From Planctomycetia bacterium (GTDB lineage: Bacteria; Planctomycetota; Planctomycetia; Pirellulales; UBA1268), in NCBI GenBank assembly GCA_009919445.1, contig RGBY01000009.1, positions 1 through 24,810 of the forward strand: a stretch of DNA of 24,810 nt, given 5' to 3'. The notes beneath the pieces were generated by a model, which searched no databases, was not told where the DNA came from, and saw nothing but the letters and a program-made list of their open reading frames with translations. The translations under genes were made by a program, and so were the position numbers. Shown piece by piece: positions 13,709 through 22,059 of the stretch (the stretch's first letter is position 1; each line of letters starts with the position of its first letter).

Positions 13709-14224
13709 CTAGCCGGCAAGGCGATGAGGCTGCTGGCTGTCGGCTGCATCTGCCAGAAACTGCATCAGGTAGGCGTCTTCTGTGGTGTCCTGATAGAAGT
13801 CGCGGAGGACGCTCGTTGCCCGGAAGCCGAGGGAGCGGAAGAAGAGCTGGGCCGGCAGGTTCGTCTCACGAACCTCGAGCAGAATGCGGTTGCGTCGCTG
13901 TGGGCTTAACTTGGCAATCAGTTTGGCAACCATTCCCGAGCCAATGCCGAGCCGACGGTGTGACCGCGCCACGGCAAAATTGAGCACGTGGACCTTTGTT
14001 CGTTGTAGTTCGTACAGCATGAAGCCGACCACGGCACCGCCAACCTCAGCCACCATACCGATGCAATTTCGCTGCCTGAGGCAGCGGGTGAAGTCAGCGT
14101 CAGCCCAGGGGAACTCAAACGCTTCTTCTTCGATACAGAGGATTTCTGCCATGTCGCGACGAATCATCCAGCGAATATGCAGCTGGTTGGGGGGAGAGAG
14201 GCAGTCGTCGCGAGTCGTCTTCAC
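13709..14224 (-). CDS. rimI: GNAT N-acetyltransferase, RimI-like
   Basis: Acetyl-CoA-dependent acetyltransferase of 171 residues, most like RimI, which acetylates the N-terminal alanine of ribosomal protein S18. The acetyl-CoA loop is RSHRRLGIGSGMV (Q/R-x-x-G-x-G/A type); the preceding strand is VHVLNFAVA and the following motif B region is LLEVRETNLPAQLFFRSLGF, all typical of RimI. ATG is absent: translation probably starts at GTG 14224, with GGAG about 9 bases upstream, although an internal ATG (WMIRRDM) is possible. The gene is convergent with the ATP-grasp gene and divergent from the FlgI-like gene. The substrate is not proven by sequence. Confidence 0.82.
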   Translation of the reverse strand: MKTTRDDCLSPPNQLHIRWMIRRDMAEILCIEEEAFEFPWADADFTRCLRQRNCIGMVAEVGGAVVGFMLYELQRTKVHVLNFAVARSHRRLGIGSGMVAKLIAKLSPQRRNRILLEVRETNLPAQLFFRSLGFRATSVLRDFYQDTTEDAYLMQFLADAADSQQPHRLAG

Positions 14225-14363
14225 GGGGGTAAGCTCCGGAAAAAGGCAAAAAAGCCGCTGATATCAAGCAGAAAAACGATTCGGGCAGAGGGCTGCCCGG
14301 TCAGGCCGGACGCTAGCAGGTCAGAGACGCCCCTCCAAGACGTTTCCTCGCCGCCAAGTTGCC

Positions 14364-14392
14364 TTGACCGACCCCCAGGGACCTCCTAATTT
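14364..14392 (+). promoter_or_regulatory. Candidate sigma-70 promoter for the FlgI-like/smc operon
   Basis: TTGACC (14364-14369), a 17-base spacer and TAATTT (14387-14392). The -35 matches five of six consensus bases. It lies about 70 bases before ATG 14464. Confidence 0.5.
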
Positions 14393-14463
14393 CCCGGCCC
14401 ACGCCTGCGGCCGCGGTGCGCCCGGTCTCAGCTGACCTCATCCTTCTCTCGCTGGATGTCCGC

Positions 14464-16257
14464 ATGCTTTCCCAATCAACGCCCTCTCCGTTTAATTGTT
14501 TTCGCTGCCGCTGCTGGGGGTGGGTGTTTCTACTAAGCACGGGTGGCTTGCTTGGCACGGGGCTGACCGGCTGTGCTGGACCAGCGATCCGGAGCCAGAG
14601 CCCTGAACTGGAAGCCCTTGCTGCCGTTGAGTCGGCCACGCAACTGGTTGGTGACTATGCGTCTCCATGGGGACTCAGCCCGCAGCGAATCGAGAGGCCA
14701 GCCCTTGTGACTGGGCTGGCCGATACCGGTAGTGATCCGCCCCCTGATCCACGTCGGCAAATGCTCCTGGAAGACATGCAGGCCCGAGGTGTGGTTGAGC
14801 CAAACCGGCTGCTGGCTTCTCGCTCAACGTCGTTGGCCTGGGTGAGTGGGGTGTTGCATCCAGGCATTCGCAAAGGCGACCGCTTTGATGTTTTGGTCGA
14901 GGTTCCGGCCAACCATGATACGACGAGTCTTGCTGGCGGCTGGTTAATGGAAACCCGACTCGTTGAGATGGCGGTGCTCGGCAATCGCATTCGAGATGGC
15001 CATACCCTCGGCATTGCTGAAGGCTCTTTGCTGGTCGATCCCGTTTCGAGTGGCACAGTTGATTCAGTCGCGACCCTGCGAGGAAGGGTGCCGGGAGGTG
15101 GTGTCGCATTAACCTCGCGACCCATTGGGCTCTCCATCAATCCAGAGCATCGCTCGGTCGGCCTCTCCAAAAGAATTGGTGACTGCATCAATCGACGGTT
15201 TCATGCAATCGTCAAGGGTGTGAAGCGAGGGGTTGCCACGCCCAAGACTGATCGGTTCATCGAACTAGAGATTCCTGCGGTTTATCGGAACAATCTGGGG
15301 CGTTATGTCAGTGTCATACGATCGCTGGCAGTTGCCGAGCCTGCGGGGAACCGCCATGCTCGGCTGGAGTTGCTTGCTCGCCAGCTGGCTGACCCGGTGA
15401 CGGCCCCGCGAGCAGCCCTGCGGCTGGAGGCGATTGGCAAAGAGGCGATCAGCACACTCCGGGACGGCCTTGAGTCAAAGGATGCTGAAGTGCGGTTTGT
15501 CTCGGCCGAGGCACTGGCCTATCTCGGTGAATCACTTGCCGCAAGCACGCTGGCTGAGACAGCCCGTGATCTGCGGAGTGCGCGGCCGAAGGCGTTGGCG
15601 GCCCTTGCTATTGTCGATGACGCGAACGGTATTGATGCCCTTCGGTCGCTGCTTTCCAGCAAGAGCGCCGAGACCCGCTATGGCGCCTTCCGGGGGCTGG
15701 CGATGATTGACTCACGGCTGCCCGACATTCGTGGTGAATCACTCGAGGATGTTTGTGAACTTCATGTGCTCGATGTGGCAGGTGAGCCGTTGATCCACGC
15801 CACGCGGGCGGCTCGCTCAGAGATCGTGCTGTTTGGGACGGCCCATCCGGTTGAGGACGGCCTGCGGGTTGAAGCTGGTCCAGCCATCGTGGTGGTGGTT
15901 GATGGTGATGAGGCGACGGTGAGTTGCTTCCGTCCAGACACGCCTGACCTGCAGAAAGTGGTTGTGCCGCAGGTTGAGCCGATTCTCCGGGCAATCGTTG
16001 AGTTCGGAGGTGGGTATCCTGACCTTGTGCAATTCCTGCAGCAGGCAACATCCCAGCGAAAGCTTGATAGCCGGCTCGCCTTTGATGCAATTCCTACCGA
16101 GTTCGATGGCCGGCTCAGCGTCCATGAGGAAGTGTCCGATCGGGAGCGGGTCATTGATCACGAAGAGGAAGTGGAAGACGAGGACGTTCCAGGGGATGGC
16201 ACGAACGGTCTCTGGCCCTCGTTGTTCGATACCGCCCGGCTGGAATCCGGTTCATGA
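14464..16257 (+). CDS. FlgI-like lipoprotein with HEAT-type repeats
   Basis: Predicted lipoprotein of 597 residues. ATG 14464 gives a hydrophobic leader (WVFLLSTGGLLGTGLTGCAGP) with a lipobox LTGC and modified Cys37; a GTG at 14416 would bury it. Residues about 85-290 resemble the flagellar P-ring protein FlgI: GIRKGDRFDVLVEV, then SLAGGWLMETRLVE, then GIAEGSLLV. Residues about 300-420 form alpha-helical HEAT-like repeats (GLESKDAEVRFVSAEALAYLG, LLSSKSAETRYGAFRGLA). The tail is acidic. No flagellar gene is adjacent, so a non-flagellar envelope role is likely but unknown. Its stop overlaps the smc start (ATGA at 16254-16257). Confidence 0.8.
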   Translation: MLSQSTPSPFNCFRCRCWGWVFLLSTGGLLGTGLTGCAGPAIRSQSPELEALAAVESATQLVGDYASPWGLSPQRIERPALVTGLADTGSDPPPDPRRQMLLEDMQARGVVEPNRLLASRSTSLAWVSGVLHPGIRKGDRFDVLVEVPANHDTTSLAGGWLMETRLVEMAVLGNRIRDGHTLGIAEGSLLVDPVSSGTVDSVATLRGRVPGGGVALTSRPIGLSINPEHRSVGLSKRIGDCINRRFHAIVKGVKRGVATPKTDRFIELEIPAVYRNNLGRYVSVIRSLAVAEPAGNRHARLELLARQLADPVTAPRAALRLEAIGKEAISTLRDGLESKDAEVRFVSAEALAYLGESLAASTLAETARDLRSARPKALAALAIVDDANGIDALRSLLSSKSAETRYGAFRGLAMIDSRLPDIRGESLEDVCELHVLDVAGEPLIHATRAARSEIVLFGTAHPVEDGLRVEAGPAIVVVVDGDEATVSCFRPDTPDLQKVVVPQVEPILRAIVEFGGGYPDLVQFLQQATSQRKLDSRLAFDAIPTEFDGRLSVHEEVSDRERVIDHEEEVEDEDVPGDGTNGLWPSLFDTARLESGS

Positions 16258-19200
16258 TCACCCTGAAGGCCCTCGAACTGTTCGGTTTCAAGAGCTTCGC
16301 CGATCGGACGAGGTTCGAGTTTCCTGCCGGCATTACGGTGGTGGTCGGCCCCAATGGATCAGGCAAATCGAATGTTGTCGATGCGATCAAGTGGGTCCTG
16401 GGGGAGCAGTCAGTCCGGAGCCTGCGGGCCAAGGAATCGACTGACGTCATCTTTGCTGGCTCGACGGCCCGCAAGTCGCTGAATGCGGCTGAAGTTTCGC
16501 TGGTGTTCGACAACAGTTCCCGAGAGCTGCCTGTTGAGGCCGACGAAGTGCGGATTATGCGGCGGGTCTATCGCAGTGGGGAAAGTGAATACCTCATCAA
16601 TGACGGGATCAGCCGGCTCCGTGATATTCGGGAAGTCCTCAGCGGTACCGGGGCCGCTACTGATTCATACAGTGTCATTGAACAGGGGCGGGTGGATGCG
16701 TTGCTGGTTGCCTCGGGCAAGGAGCGACGAGCTGTTTTTGAGGAAGCGGCTGGGATCACCAAATTTCGTTCACGCCGTGTCGAGGCCTTGCGGCGGCTCG
16801 ATCGCACCGAACAGAACCGGCAGCGTTTGGCGGACATTGCTGGCGAGGTGGCCTCACGTCTCGAGACCGTCAAGGCTCAGGCTTCCCGGGCCCGGCGCTG
16901 GCGCCGCATGACTGATCGGCTTCAGGCGTTTCGGTTTGCGGCGGCTGCGACTGACTTGGTTGAGGTGAACGCGACTCTTGAGCAGTTGGCGGTTACTGAG
17001 GCCTTAGCAGCAGAGCAGACAGGAGCCGCCGAAGCTGAGCAGGCTGCCGCAACCAGCCGGCTGGAATCACTGCAGCAAGACGAGCAGCAGTTGGAGCCTG
17101 GCCTTGCTGCTGCCCGCCAGCAATTGACGCTTGCCCGCGAGCGGGCTGCTGCTGCCGAGGCCCGTTGTGACTCGTTGCGGAGCCGTCGTGCTGATATTGA
17201 AGCCGAAGCCGCCGCGGCTGCTGCAGGAATTGCGAGCACCCGCCGTCAGGTGCAGGCAGCAGCTGCAGCCCTTGCCGCAACACGGCAGGAGCAGGCGGCT
17301 GCCGTCAGTGAGGCGGAGCAGTTGACCGCTGAGTTGTCTCGGCATGAACAGGCTGCGGCTGGCTCGCGGCAAGACATTGCTGCAGCTGAACGCGAACTTG
17401 CAGACCTGCGGCGGCAGCTTGATCGGGAAATGTTCGATCATCAGCAGGCTGAGAGTGCGGCGAAGCAGCGGCAGGCTGAAGCGGAAGCGGCTTTGGAAGA
17501 AGTTGAGTCGTGCCGGGACGAACTAGAAGCAGCATGGGCATTGGTCAGGCAGACCGAAGAGAGAATGGCCTCGGCGGAGGGTACGATTGCGGCCCTCCAG
17601 CGACGCGGCGAGGATCTGGCTGGTCGTCAGCACAGGCTTGATATCACCCAGCGTCAACGTGCCACCGAAGTCGATCAGGCGTGGCAGGACCTGGCGGAAC
17701 GGAAGGCCCGGCTTGAAGCCAGCAGAGACAGGCAGGCCCTCCTGCAAGATCTGATTGCCCGCCATGAAGGGCTTTCTGAGGCGACGCGAGTTCTGCTGGA
17801 GCAGGCCACTGAAATCCCCGGGATCCTGGGCCTTCCCGCTGATCTGATCGTTGCTGATGGTGAGTGGGCTGAACTGGTCGACATCGCCATCGGGATCCTC
17901 GGCGGTCGGCTGGTGGTTGATCGGCTGGCAGGCATGCTCGAATGGCATGCAGGCTGGTCGGCTTCAGAAGCGGCAGCTGCTGTGCAGGCTGCTGGTGGTC
18001 GGGTTGGCTTTCTGGCAGTTGATGGGCTTGATGAGCCCCCAGCACTTGAGCTGAATGCTGCGGGTGTAATCGGCCGGCTTGATCGGCTGGTTGCGGCGGC
18101 GTTGCCCGATTCGGGTGTGACTGATGTGTCTGCTGCAGCCGAGCCGGCCGCAGCCTCGGGCGGAGCTGAAGCGGCGACAGATGATGTGGGGGCCTCCGGC
18201 CGCAGCCCGTTGGCCACCCGGCTGCAGCGATGCCTGCTGGGGAGGGCTTGGGTTGTCGATTCACTTCAGACAGCCCGCCGCCTGCTGCCAGGCCTCCCGG
18301 CTGGTCTCATGCTGCTGACACAAAGCGGCAGTTGGTTGTCGAGTGATGGCGGGTTTGAAATCGGTTCCACCGGCGGCGGCACAGGGCTGGTTTCCCGTCA
18401 CAGTGAGCTTCGTGCAGTCGAGACGCAGCACCAGGCGCTGGAGGCAGCGGTGGCGGAGGCGACTCGGCAGGTGCAGTCCCGACAGCGGCAACTTGAAGAG
18501 TGTCGTGATGAACAAAAGCGGCTGGTCGCTCGTCAGCAGGAGCTGGCTGAGACAATCGCCACCAGCCGGAGTGAACGAGACCGTTTTGAGCGAGAGCTTC
18601 GTGGTGGGAAAACGCAGGTCGAGGCCGGGCAGAAGCGTCTGCATGATGCTGAGGCTGCCGCCGTCGCCGCAGCGGATGCCGTTCGCTGTGCCACCGCGAC
18701 CCGCACTGAACGACAAGCGACGCTGGCGACTACGACGCAACGGATTGACGAGCGGGAATCGAGCCTCGCGGCGATTGATCGCTCGCGTGAACAGGTTCTC
18801 GAAGACGTTGAACGCCTCCGGCGGCAGCACGCGGCCTGCCGTGAACGGGCTGCTGCACTCGAGGCAACACTGACAGCACGCCAGAATGAAGAACGTGGCC
18901 GCCAGGAGGAGCTGGCAGCAGCAATCGATCGTGGGACCGCAATCACTCACCGGTTGGCAACGGTTGATCTCGACCGCCTCGCTGCCGGTGATCAATTTGC
19001 CGAATCAGCCCTGGCAGCTGAGCATGCCTCGAATGAACTCGCTGAGCTGAGTAGTCGCCAGGCTGCCATCAGCACCGCCAGACAAGAGGCGGCGACACGG
19101 CTTGAGTCGGCCAGGCAAACAATGTCACGATGTGCTCAAACCAGTCATGCAGCCGCACTCCAGCGGGAAGCTGCTCAGCATCAGCGGACCCGGGTGCTGG

Positions 19201-19976
19201 AGCGGCTACAGGATGACTATGGCATTGATCCCACCGCCGCATTACCAGCCCCGGCAACAACAGATTTTGAAGGGGAGCCGATCGATCTGCCAGCGGAGCG
19301 AGAACAACTTGATGCCGCTATTGAGGAACTCCGGCGTAAGCTTTCATCAATTGGCTCGGTCAATCTTGAGGCACTGGCCGAAGCAGAGGCGCTGGCAAGC
19401 CGGCTGGCTGAACTGGAAGGTCAGCTTGCCGATGTGACCGCCGCAAAGCAATCCGTCGAACAGCTCATCGGACGGATTGATGAGCAGAGCCGGACGCTGC
19501 TTGGTGAGACCATCGAAAAAGTTCGGGTTGAGTTCCGGGAACTCTTTGAACGCCTTTTCGGGGGCGGGCAGGCAGATATTGTTCTTGATCCTGAGATGGA
19601 TCTGCTGGAAACGACCGTCGAGATCGTTGCCCGGCCACCTGGAAAAGAGCCGCGGAATATCACCCTGCTTTCCGGTGGAGAGAAAACAATGACCTGCGTG
19701 GCCTTGCTGTTGGCCATTTTCCGGTCACGTCCCAGTCCGTTCTGTGTTCTCGATGAGGTCGATGCCGCCCTCGATGAGGCCAATGTTGATCGCTTTGTGG
19801 GTGTGCTCAGAGACTTTCTCTCCTCCACCCAATTTATCGTGGTAACACACTCCAAGAAGACCATGGCTACCGCCACCACCCTGTACGGCGTGACCATGGA
19901 AGAATCGGGGGTTTCCAAGCGTGTGGCCGTAAAATTCGAGGCAACCGGGTCATCGGCACAGTCGAAAGCAGCCTAA
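16254..19976 (+). CDS. smc: Chromosome segregation ATPase SMC
   Basis: Structural maintenance of chromosomes protein of 1240 residues, which with ScpA/ScpB loops and condenses DNA on the nucleoid. The N-terminal head has FGFKSFADRTRFEF and Walker A GPNGSGKSN (32-40). Two long Ala/Glu/Arg-rich coiled coils flank the hinge (about 515-718), which starts near IPGILGLPADLIV. The C-terminal head has the signature LLSGGEKTMTCVALLLAIF (about 1138 on) and Walker B CVLDEVDAALDEANVDRF. The hinge carries an Ala/Gly-rich stretch near residues 622-650. Translation begins within the stop of the FlgI-like gene. Very long antisense open frames inside this gene are coiled-coil composition artefacts. Confidence 0.98.
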   Translation: MITLKALELFGFKSFADRTRFEFPAGITVVVGPNGSGKSNVVDAIKWVLGEQSVRSLRAKESTDVIFAGSTARKSLNAAEVSLVFDNSSRELPVEADEVRIMRRVYRSGESEYLINDGISRLRDIREVLSGTGAATDSYSVIEQGRVDALLVASGKERRAVFEEAAGITKFRSRRVEALRRLDRTEQNRQRLADIAGEVASRLETVKAQASRARRWRRMTDRLQAFRFAAAATDLVEVNATLEQLAVTEALAAEQTGAAEAEQAAATSRLESLQQDEQQLEPGLAAARQQLTLARERAAAAEARCDSLRSRRADIEAEAAAAAAGIASTRRQVQAAAAALAATRQEQAAAVSEAEQLTAELSRHEQAAAGSRQDIAAAERELADLRRQLDREMFDHQQAESAAKQRQAEAEAALEEVESCRDELEAAWALVRQTEERMASAEGTIAALQRRGEDLAGRQHRLDITQRQRATEVDQAWQDLAERKARLEASRDRQALLQDLIARHEGLSEATRVLLEQATEIPGILGLPADLIVADGEWAELVDIAIGILGGRLVVDRLAGMLEWHAGWSASEAAAAVQAAGGRVGFLAVDGLDEPPALELNAAGVIGRLDRLVAAALPDSGVTDVSAAAEPAAASGGAEAATDDVGASGRSPLATRLQRCLLGRAWVVDSLQTARRLLPGLPAGLMLLTQSGSWLSSDGGFEIGSTGGGTGLVSRHSELRAVETQHQALEAAVAEATRQVQSRQRQLEECRDEQKRLVARQQELAETIATSRSERDRFERELRGGKTQVEAGQKRLHDAEAAAVAAADAVRCATATRTERQATLATTTQRIDERESSLAAIDRSREQVLEDVERLRRQHAACRERAAALEATLTARQNEERGRQEELAAAIDRGTAITHRLATVDLDRLAAGDQFAESALAAEHASNELAELSSRQAAISTARQEAATRLESARQTMSRCAQTSHAAALQREAAQHQRTRVLERLQDDYGIDPTAALPAPATTDFEGEPIDLPAEREQLDAAIEELRRKLSSIGSVNLEALAEAEALASRLAELEGQLADVTAAKQSVEQLIGRIDEQSRTLLGETIEKVRVEFRELFERLFGGGQADIVLDPEMDLLETTVEIVARPPGKEPRNITLLSGGEKTMTCVALLLAIFRSRPSPFCVLDEVDAALDEANVDRFVGVLRDFLSSTQFIVVTHSKKTMATATTLYGVTMEESGVSKRVAVKFEATGSSAQSKAA

Positions 19977-20345
19977 TTCGTGGTGCCACCATATTCTTCC
20001 GGAAGAACGGCTCAAGTCTCACGACATGATTTTTCGATCTAGCCTTTTGGACGGTCATGTCACTGGAGTGTCCACCTTCGGGAGCGACATTCGAGAGGCA
20101 TGAAGCAGGGGGGGATCCTGCGGGTCCTGGCTCGTGCCGGACTGTCCGGTTTCAACACCGGCAGTTGTGCGGACACGATGCCTTCTCTTAGCCCCCCCCA
20201 GCTTTTCACCGCCCCGTCGGAATGAGGCGACGCGGCCTCTCCGATCGATTTGTTCCGCGTCGGGGGGGCCGTGTTTCGACACTCAGCGCGAGTGCGGGCT
20301 GGCCAATGATGAGTCCGGACACGAAGATCATATGGAGTCCAAGTA
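19977..20345. other. Structured intergenic leader between smc and the HTH-receiver gene
   Basis: This 369-base region has no supported gene. CGACGCGG (20228-20235) pairs perfectly with CCGCGTCG (20255-20262) across 19 bases, and a C-run (20192-20199) and G-run (20262-20268) could form an outer stem. A smaller hairpin CCGGT/ACCGG lies at 20146-20161. CGGACACGA occurs at 20170-20178 and again at 20317-20325, close to the start codon. It may combine the smc 3' end with a structured 5' leader of the regulator. Confidence 0.65.
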
Positions 20346-20918
20346 ATGAAGGTTTTTACGACAGGTCAGGTTGCGAAGATCTGTAAGGTTGCTCCGCGAA
20401 CCGTTAGCAAGTGGTTCGACTCGGGCAGGCTGAAGGGCTACCGCATTCCCGGTTCCCAAGACCGCCGCATTCCGCGGGAATATCTGATCAAGTTTCTCAA
20501 GGAGCACGGCATGCCGCTGGGCGACCTTGAAGACGAAGCTATGGCCAAGGTGCTCTTGGTCGGGCAGGATCAGTTGCTTATTGAAAATCTCAAGCGGCAT
20601 CTGCCCGTTGAAAAGTCATTCAAAATCGAAGTCGCAGCAAGCGGCTTTGAGGCAGGCATTCAGGCAGAAAGTTTCCACCCAGACTGCATCGTCGTCGACT
20701 ATGCGATTGGGCGGATTGATGCCCAGCAGATCTGCCAGAATCTCCGTCGCAACACAGAGTATGCCGACACGATTGTCATTGCTCTGCTGCCAGACGATGG
20801 ATCACAGATTACAGTCGATAGGGCTCATGTGAACGAAAGTTTCAAGAAGCCTTTTGATGTGGCCCTGCTGGCCGAGCGGCTCCGGACGCTGATCGGTTCA
20901 CGCAAGGAACTCGTCTAA
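20346..20918 (+). CDS. HTH-receiver domain regulator
   Basis: Protein of 190 residues with an unusual domain order. Residues 1-55 are a MerR/excisionase-type helix-turn-helix (TTGQVAKICKVAPRTVSKWF, then DRRIPREYLIKFLKEH). Residues about 67-185 are a response-regulator receiver domain: MAKVLLVGQDQ, the phosphoacceptor region DCIVVDYAIGRID, and the conserved lysine in ESFKKPFD. The usual pair of acidic residues after beta-1 (DD or ED) is reduced to QD, so phosphorylation may be weakened or altered. ATG 20346 has GGAG about 8 bases upstream. No histidine kinase is adjacent. Binding as a transcription or nucleoid regulator is inferred from the HTH. Confidence 0.82.
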   Translation: MKVFTTGQVAKICKVAPRTVSKWFDSGRLKGYRIPGSQDRRIPREYLIKFLKEHGMPLGDLEDEAMAKVLLVGQDQLLIENLKRHLPVEKSFKIEVAASGFEAGIQAESFHPDCIVVDYAIGRIDAQQICQNLRRNTEYADTIVIALLPDDGSQITVDRAHVNESFKKPFDVALLAERLRTLIGSRKELV

Positions 20919-20945
20919 GCGGGCTTCTCATGCGACTCCATGCCG

Positions 20946-20978
20946 GGGGCCGGTGCGCCAGAATGGCGCGCCGGCCCC
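20946..20978 (+). terminator. GC-rich hairpin after the HTH-receiver gene
   Basis: GGGGCCGGTGCGCC (20946-20959) and GGCGCGCCGGCCCC (20965-20978) form a 14-bp stem with one G-T wobble and a 5-base loop, 28 bases after the stop. Only a short T-rich stretch follows, so termination strength is uncertain. Confidence 0.5.
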
Positions 20979-21015
20979 TGTGCGTTTGGTCAATCCTTTC
21001 GGCTATGCTGAGGAG

Positions 21016-21513
21016 ATGACCAAACCACTTCACCCCATCCAGATGATTGACGTTGGTGGCAAGCCAGTGACGTCGCGGACTGCCCAGGCGAGTGGGCGGC
21101 TGATGATGCAGGCGGCAACGCTGGCTGCCATTCAGGAGGGCCGCTTGGCGAAGGGCGATCCCATTGCCACGGCCCGATTGGCCGGCATCATGGCGGCCAA
21201 GCGCACTGCAGAACTGATTCCACTGTGCCATCCACTGCCGCTCGATGCGGTCGACGTCGAGTTGCAGTTGCTGCCAGCCGCTGGGCAAGAGCCGGCAGCC
21301 GTAATGATCACCGCCACCGTGCGGGCGACGGCCCGGACCGGCGTCGAAATGGAAGCACTCGCGGCAGTCTCGGCCGCGGCACTGACCGTCTACGACATGA
21401 CCAAGTCGCTCGATCGCGAAATGGTCGTGACCGACATTCGGCTCGAGGAAAAGACCGGAGGCAGTCGCGGTGATTACCGCCGGCCAGAATCAGACTCAAT
21501 GCCGGCAGGCTGA
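21016..21513 (+). CDS. moaC: Cyclic pyranopterin monophosphate synthase MoaC
   Basis: Enzyme of molybdenum cofactor synthesis that, after MoaA, makes cyclic pyranopterin monophosphate from the cyclic GTP derivative. The 165 residues hold the expected blocks: MIDVGGKPVTSRTAQASG, GIMAAKRTAELIPLCHPL (active-site Cys-His), GVEMEALAAVSAAALTVYDM, TKSLDREMVV and KTGGSRGDYRRPE. ATG 21016 is chosen because MTKPLHPIQMIDVGGK matches the family N-terminus; AGGAG sits directly against it, and an extension to 20953 runs through the hairpin upstream. Mo cofactor would serve enzymes such as the molybdopterin oxidoreductase at 1116. The 3' end overlaps nrdR by 40 bases on the other strand. Confidence 0.96.
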   Translation: MTKPLHPIQMIDVGGKPVTSRTAQASGRLMMQAATLAAIQEGRLAKGDPIATARLAGIMAAKRTAELIPLCHPLPLDAVDVELQLLPAAGQEPAAVMITATVRATARTGVEMEALAAVSAAALTVYDMTKSLDREMVVTDIRLEEKTGGSRGDYRRPESDSMPAG

Positions 21514-21995
21514 GTTGGCTCTCCCTGCGGGATGCCACGCCTGGCCTCCGCCAGGATCGGCTCGAGTTCATCAACAAAGTCACGAACGTCTTTGAATTCG
21601 CGATAGACACTGGCAAAGCGAACGTAGGCAACCTGGTCGACGGCCTTGAGCAGTTCCATGAGGCGGGTGCCGAGGATGCCGCTGGGCACCTCACTTTCGT
21701 AGGCACCGTAGAGTTCTGTCTCGAGAGTGGAAATGATGCCGTCGATGTCTTCTTCGGTCACAGGCCTTTTCCAGCAGGCCTTGGCGAGTCCTCGCTTGAT
21801 CTTGTCCCGGTCAAAGGGTTCCCGCTCACCATCTTTTTTCATGACTGCAAGAAATTGCCGTTCAACCCGTTCATAGGTGGTGAACCGGCGCCGGCAATCG
21901 AGGCATTCCCGACGGCGGCGGATACTCGCTCCGTCATCACCCGCCCGCGAGTCGATCACCCGGTCATTATCGGCTCGACAAAAAGGACAACGCAT
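21474..21995 (-). CDS. nrdR: Transcriptional repressor NrdR
   Basis: Zinc-finger and ATP-cone regulator that represses ribonucleotide reductase genes when dATP is abundant. The 173 residues show the N-terminal zinc motif MRCPFCRADNDRVIDSR with the second pair in ECLDCRRRFTTYE. The ATP-cone follows (about 49-139): VMKKDGEREPFDRDKIKRGL, then VPSGILGTRLMELL and VAYVRFASVYREF. The C-terminal tail of about 25 residues is variable. ATG 21995 is the family start. It lies downstream of rpoN on the same strand? No: transcription runs leftwards, so rpoN starts upstream of it but ends at 22053, leaving 57 bases between; cotranscription is possible. Its 3' end overlaps moaC. Confidence 0.97.
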   Translation of the reverse strand: MRCPFCRADNDRVIDSRAGDDGASIRRRRECLDCRRRFTTYERVERQFLAVMKKDGEREPFDRDKIKRGLAKACWKRPVTEEDIDGIISTLETELYGAYESEVPSGILGTRLMELLKAVDQVAYVRFASVYREFKDVRDFVDELEPILAEARRGIPQGEPTQPAGIESDSGRR

Positions 21996-22025
21996 GGTTC
22001 GTTCCGCGGAGGCCGCGGGCTTTGG

Positions 22026-22059
22026 GGCTCAGGGACTAGGAGGGCTCAGGGACTAGGAG
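22026..22059 (+). repeat. 17-base tandem duplication at the rpoN stop
   Basis: GGCTCAGGGACTAGGAG occurs at 22026-22042 and 22043-22059. The second copy contains the rpoN stop codon (22053-22055 on the minus strand), so the last codons of rpoN lie in the repeat. Confidence 0.9.

Noticed and set aside
18261..18995. Long antisense open frame inside smc
   Set aside because: It is the mirror of coiled-coil coding sequence; the sense strand has unmistakable SMC motifs, and several such antisense frames occur throughout the gene.
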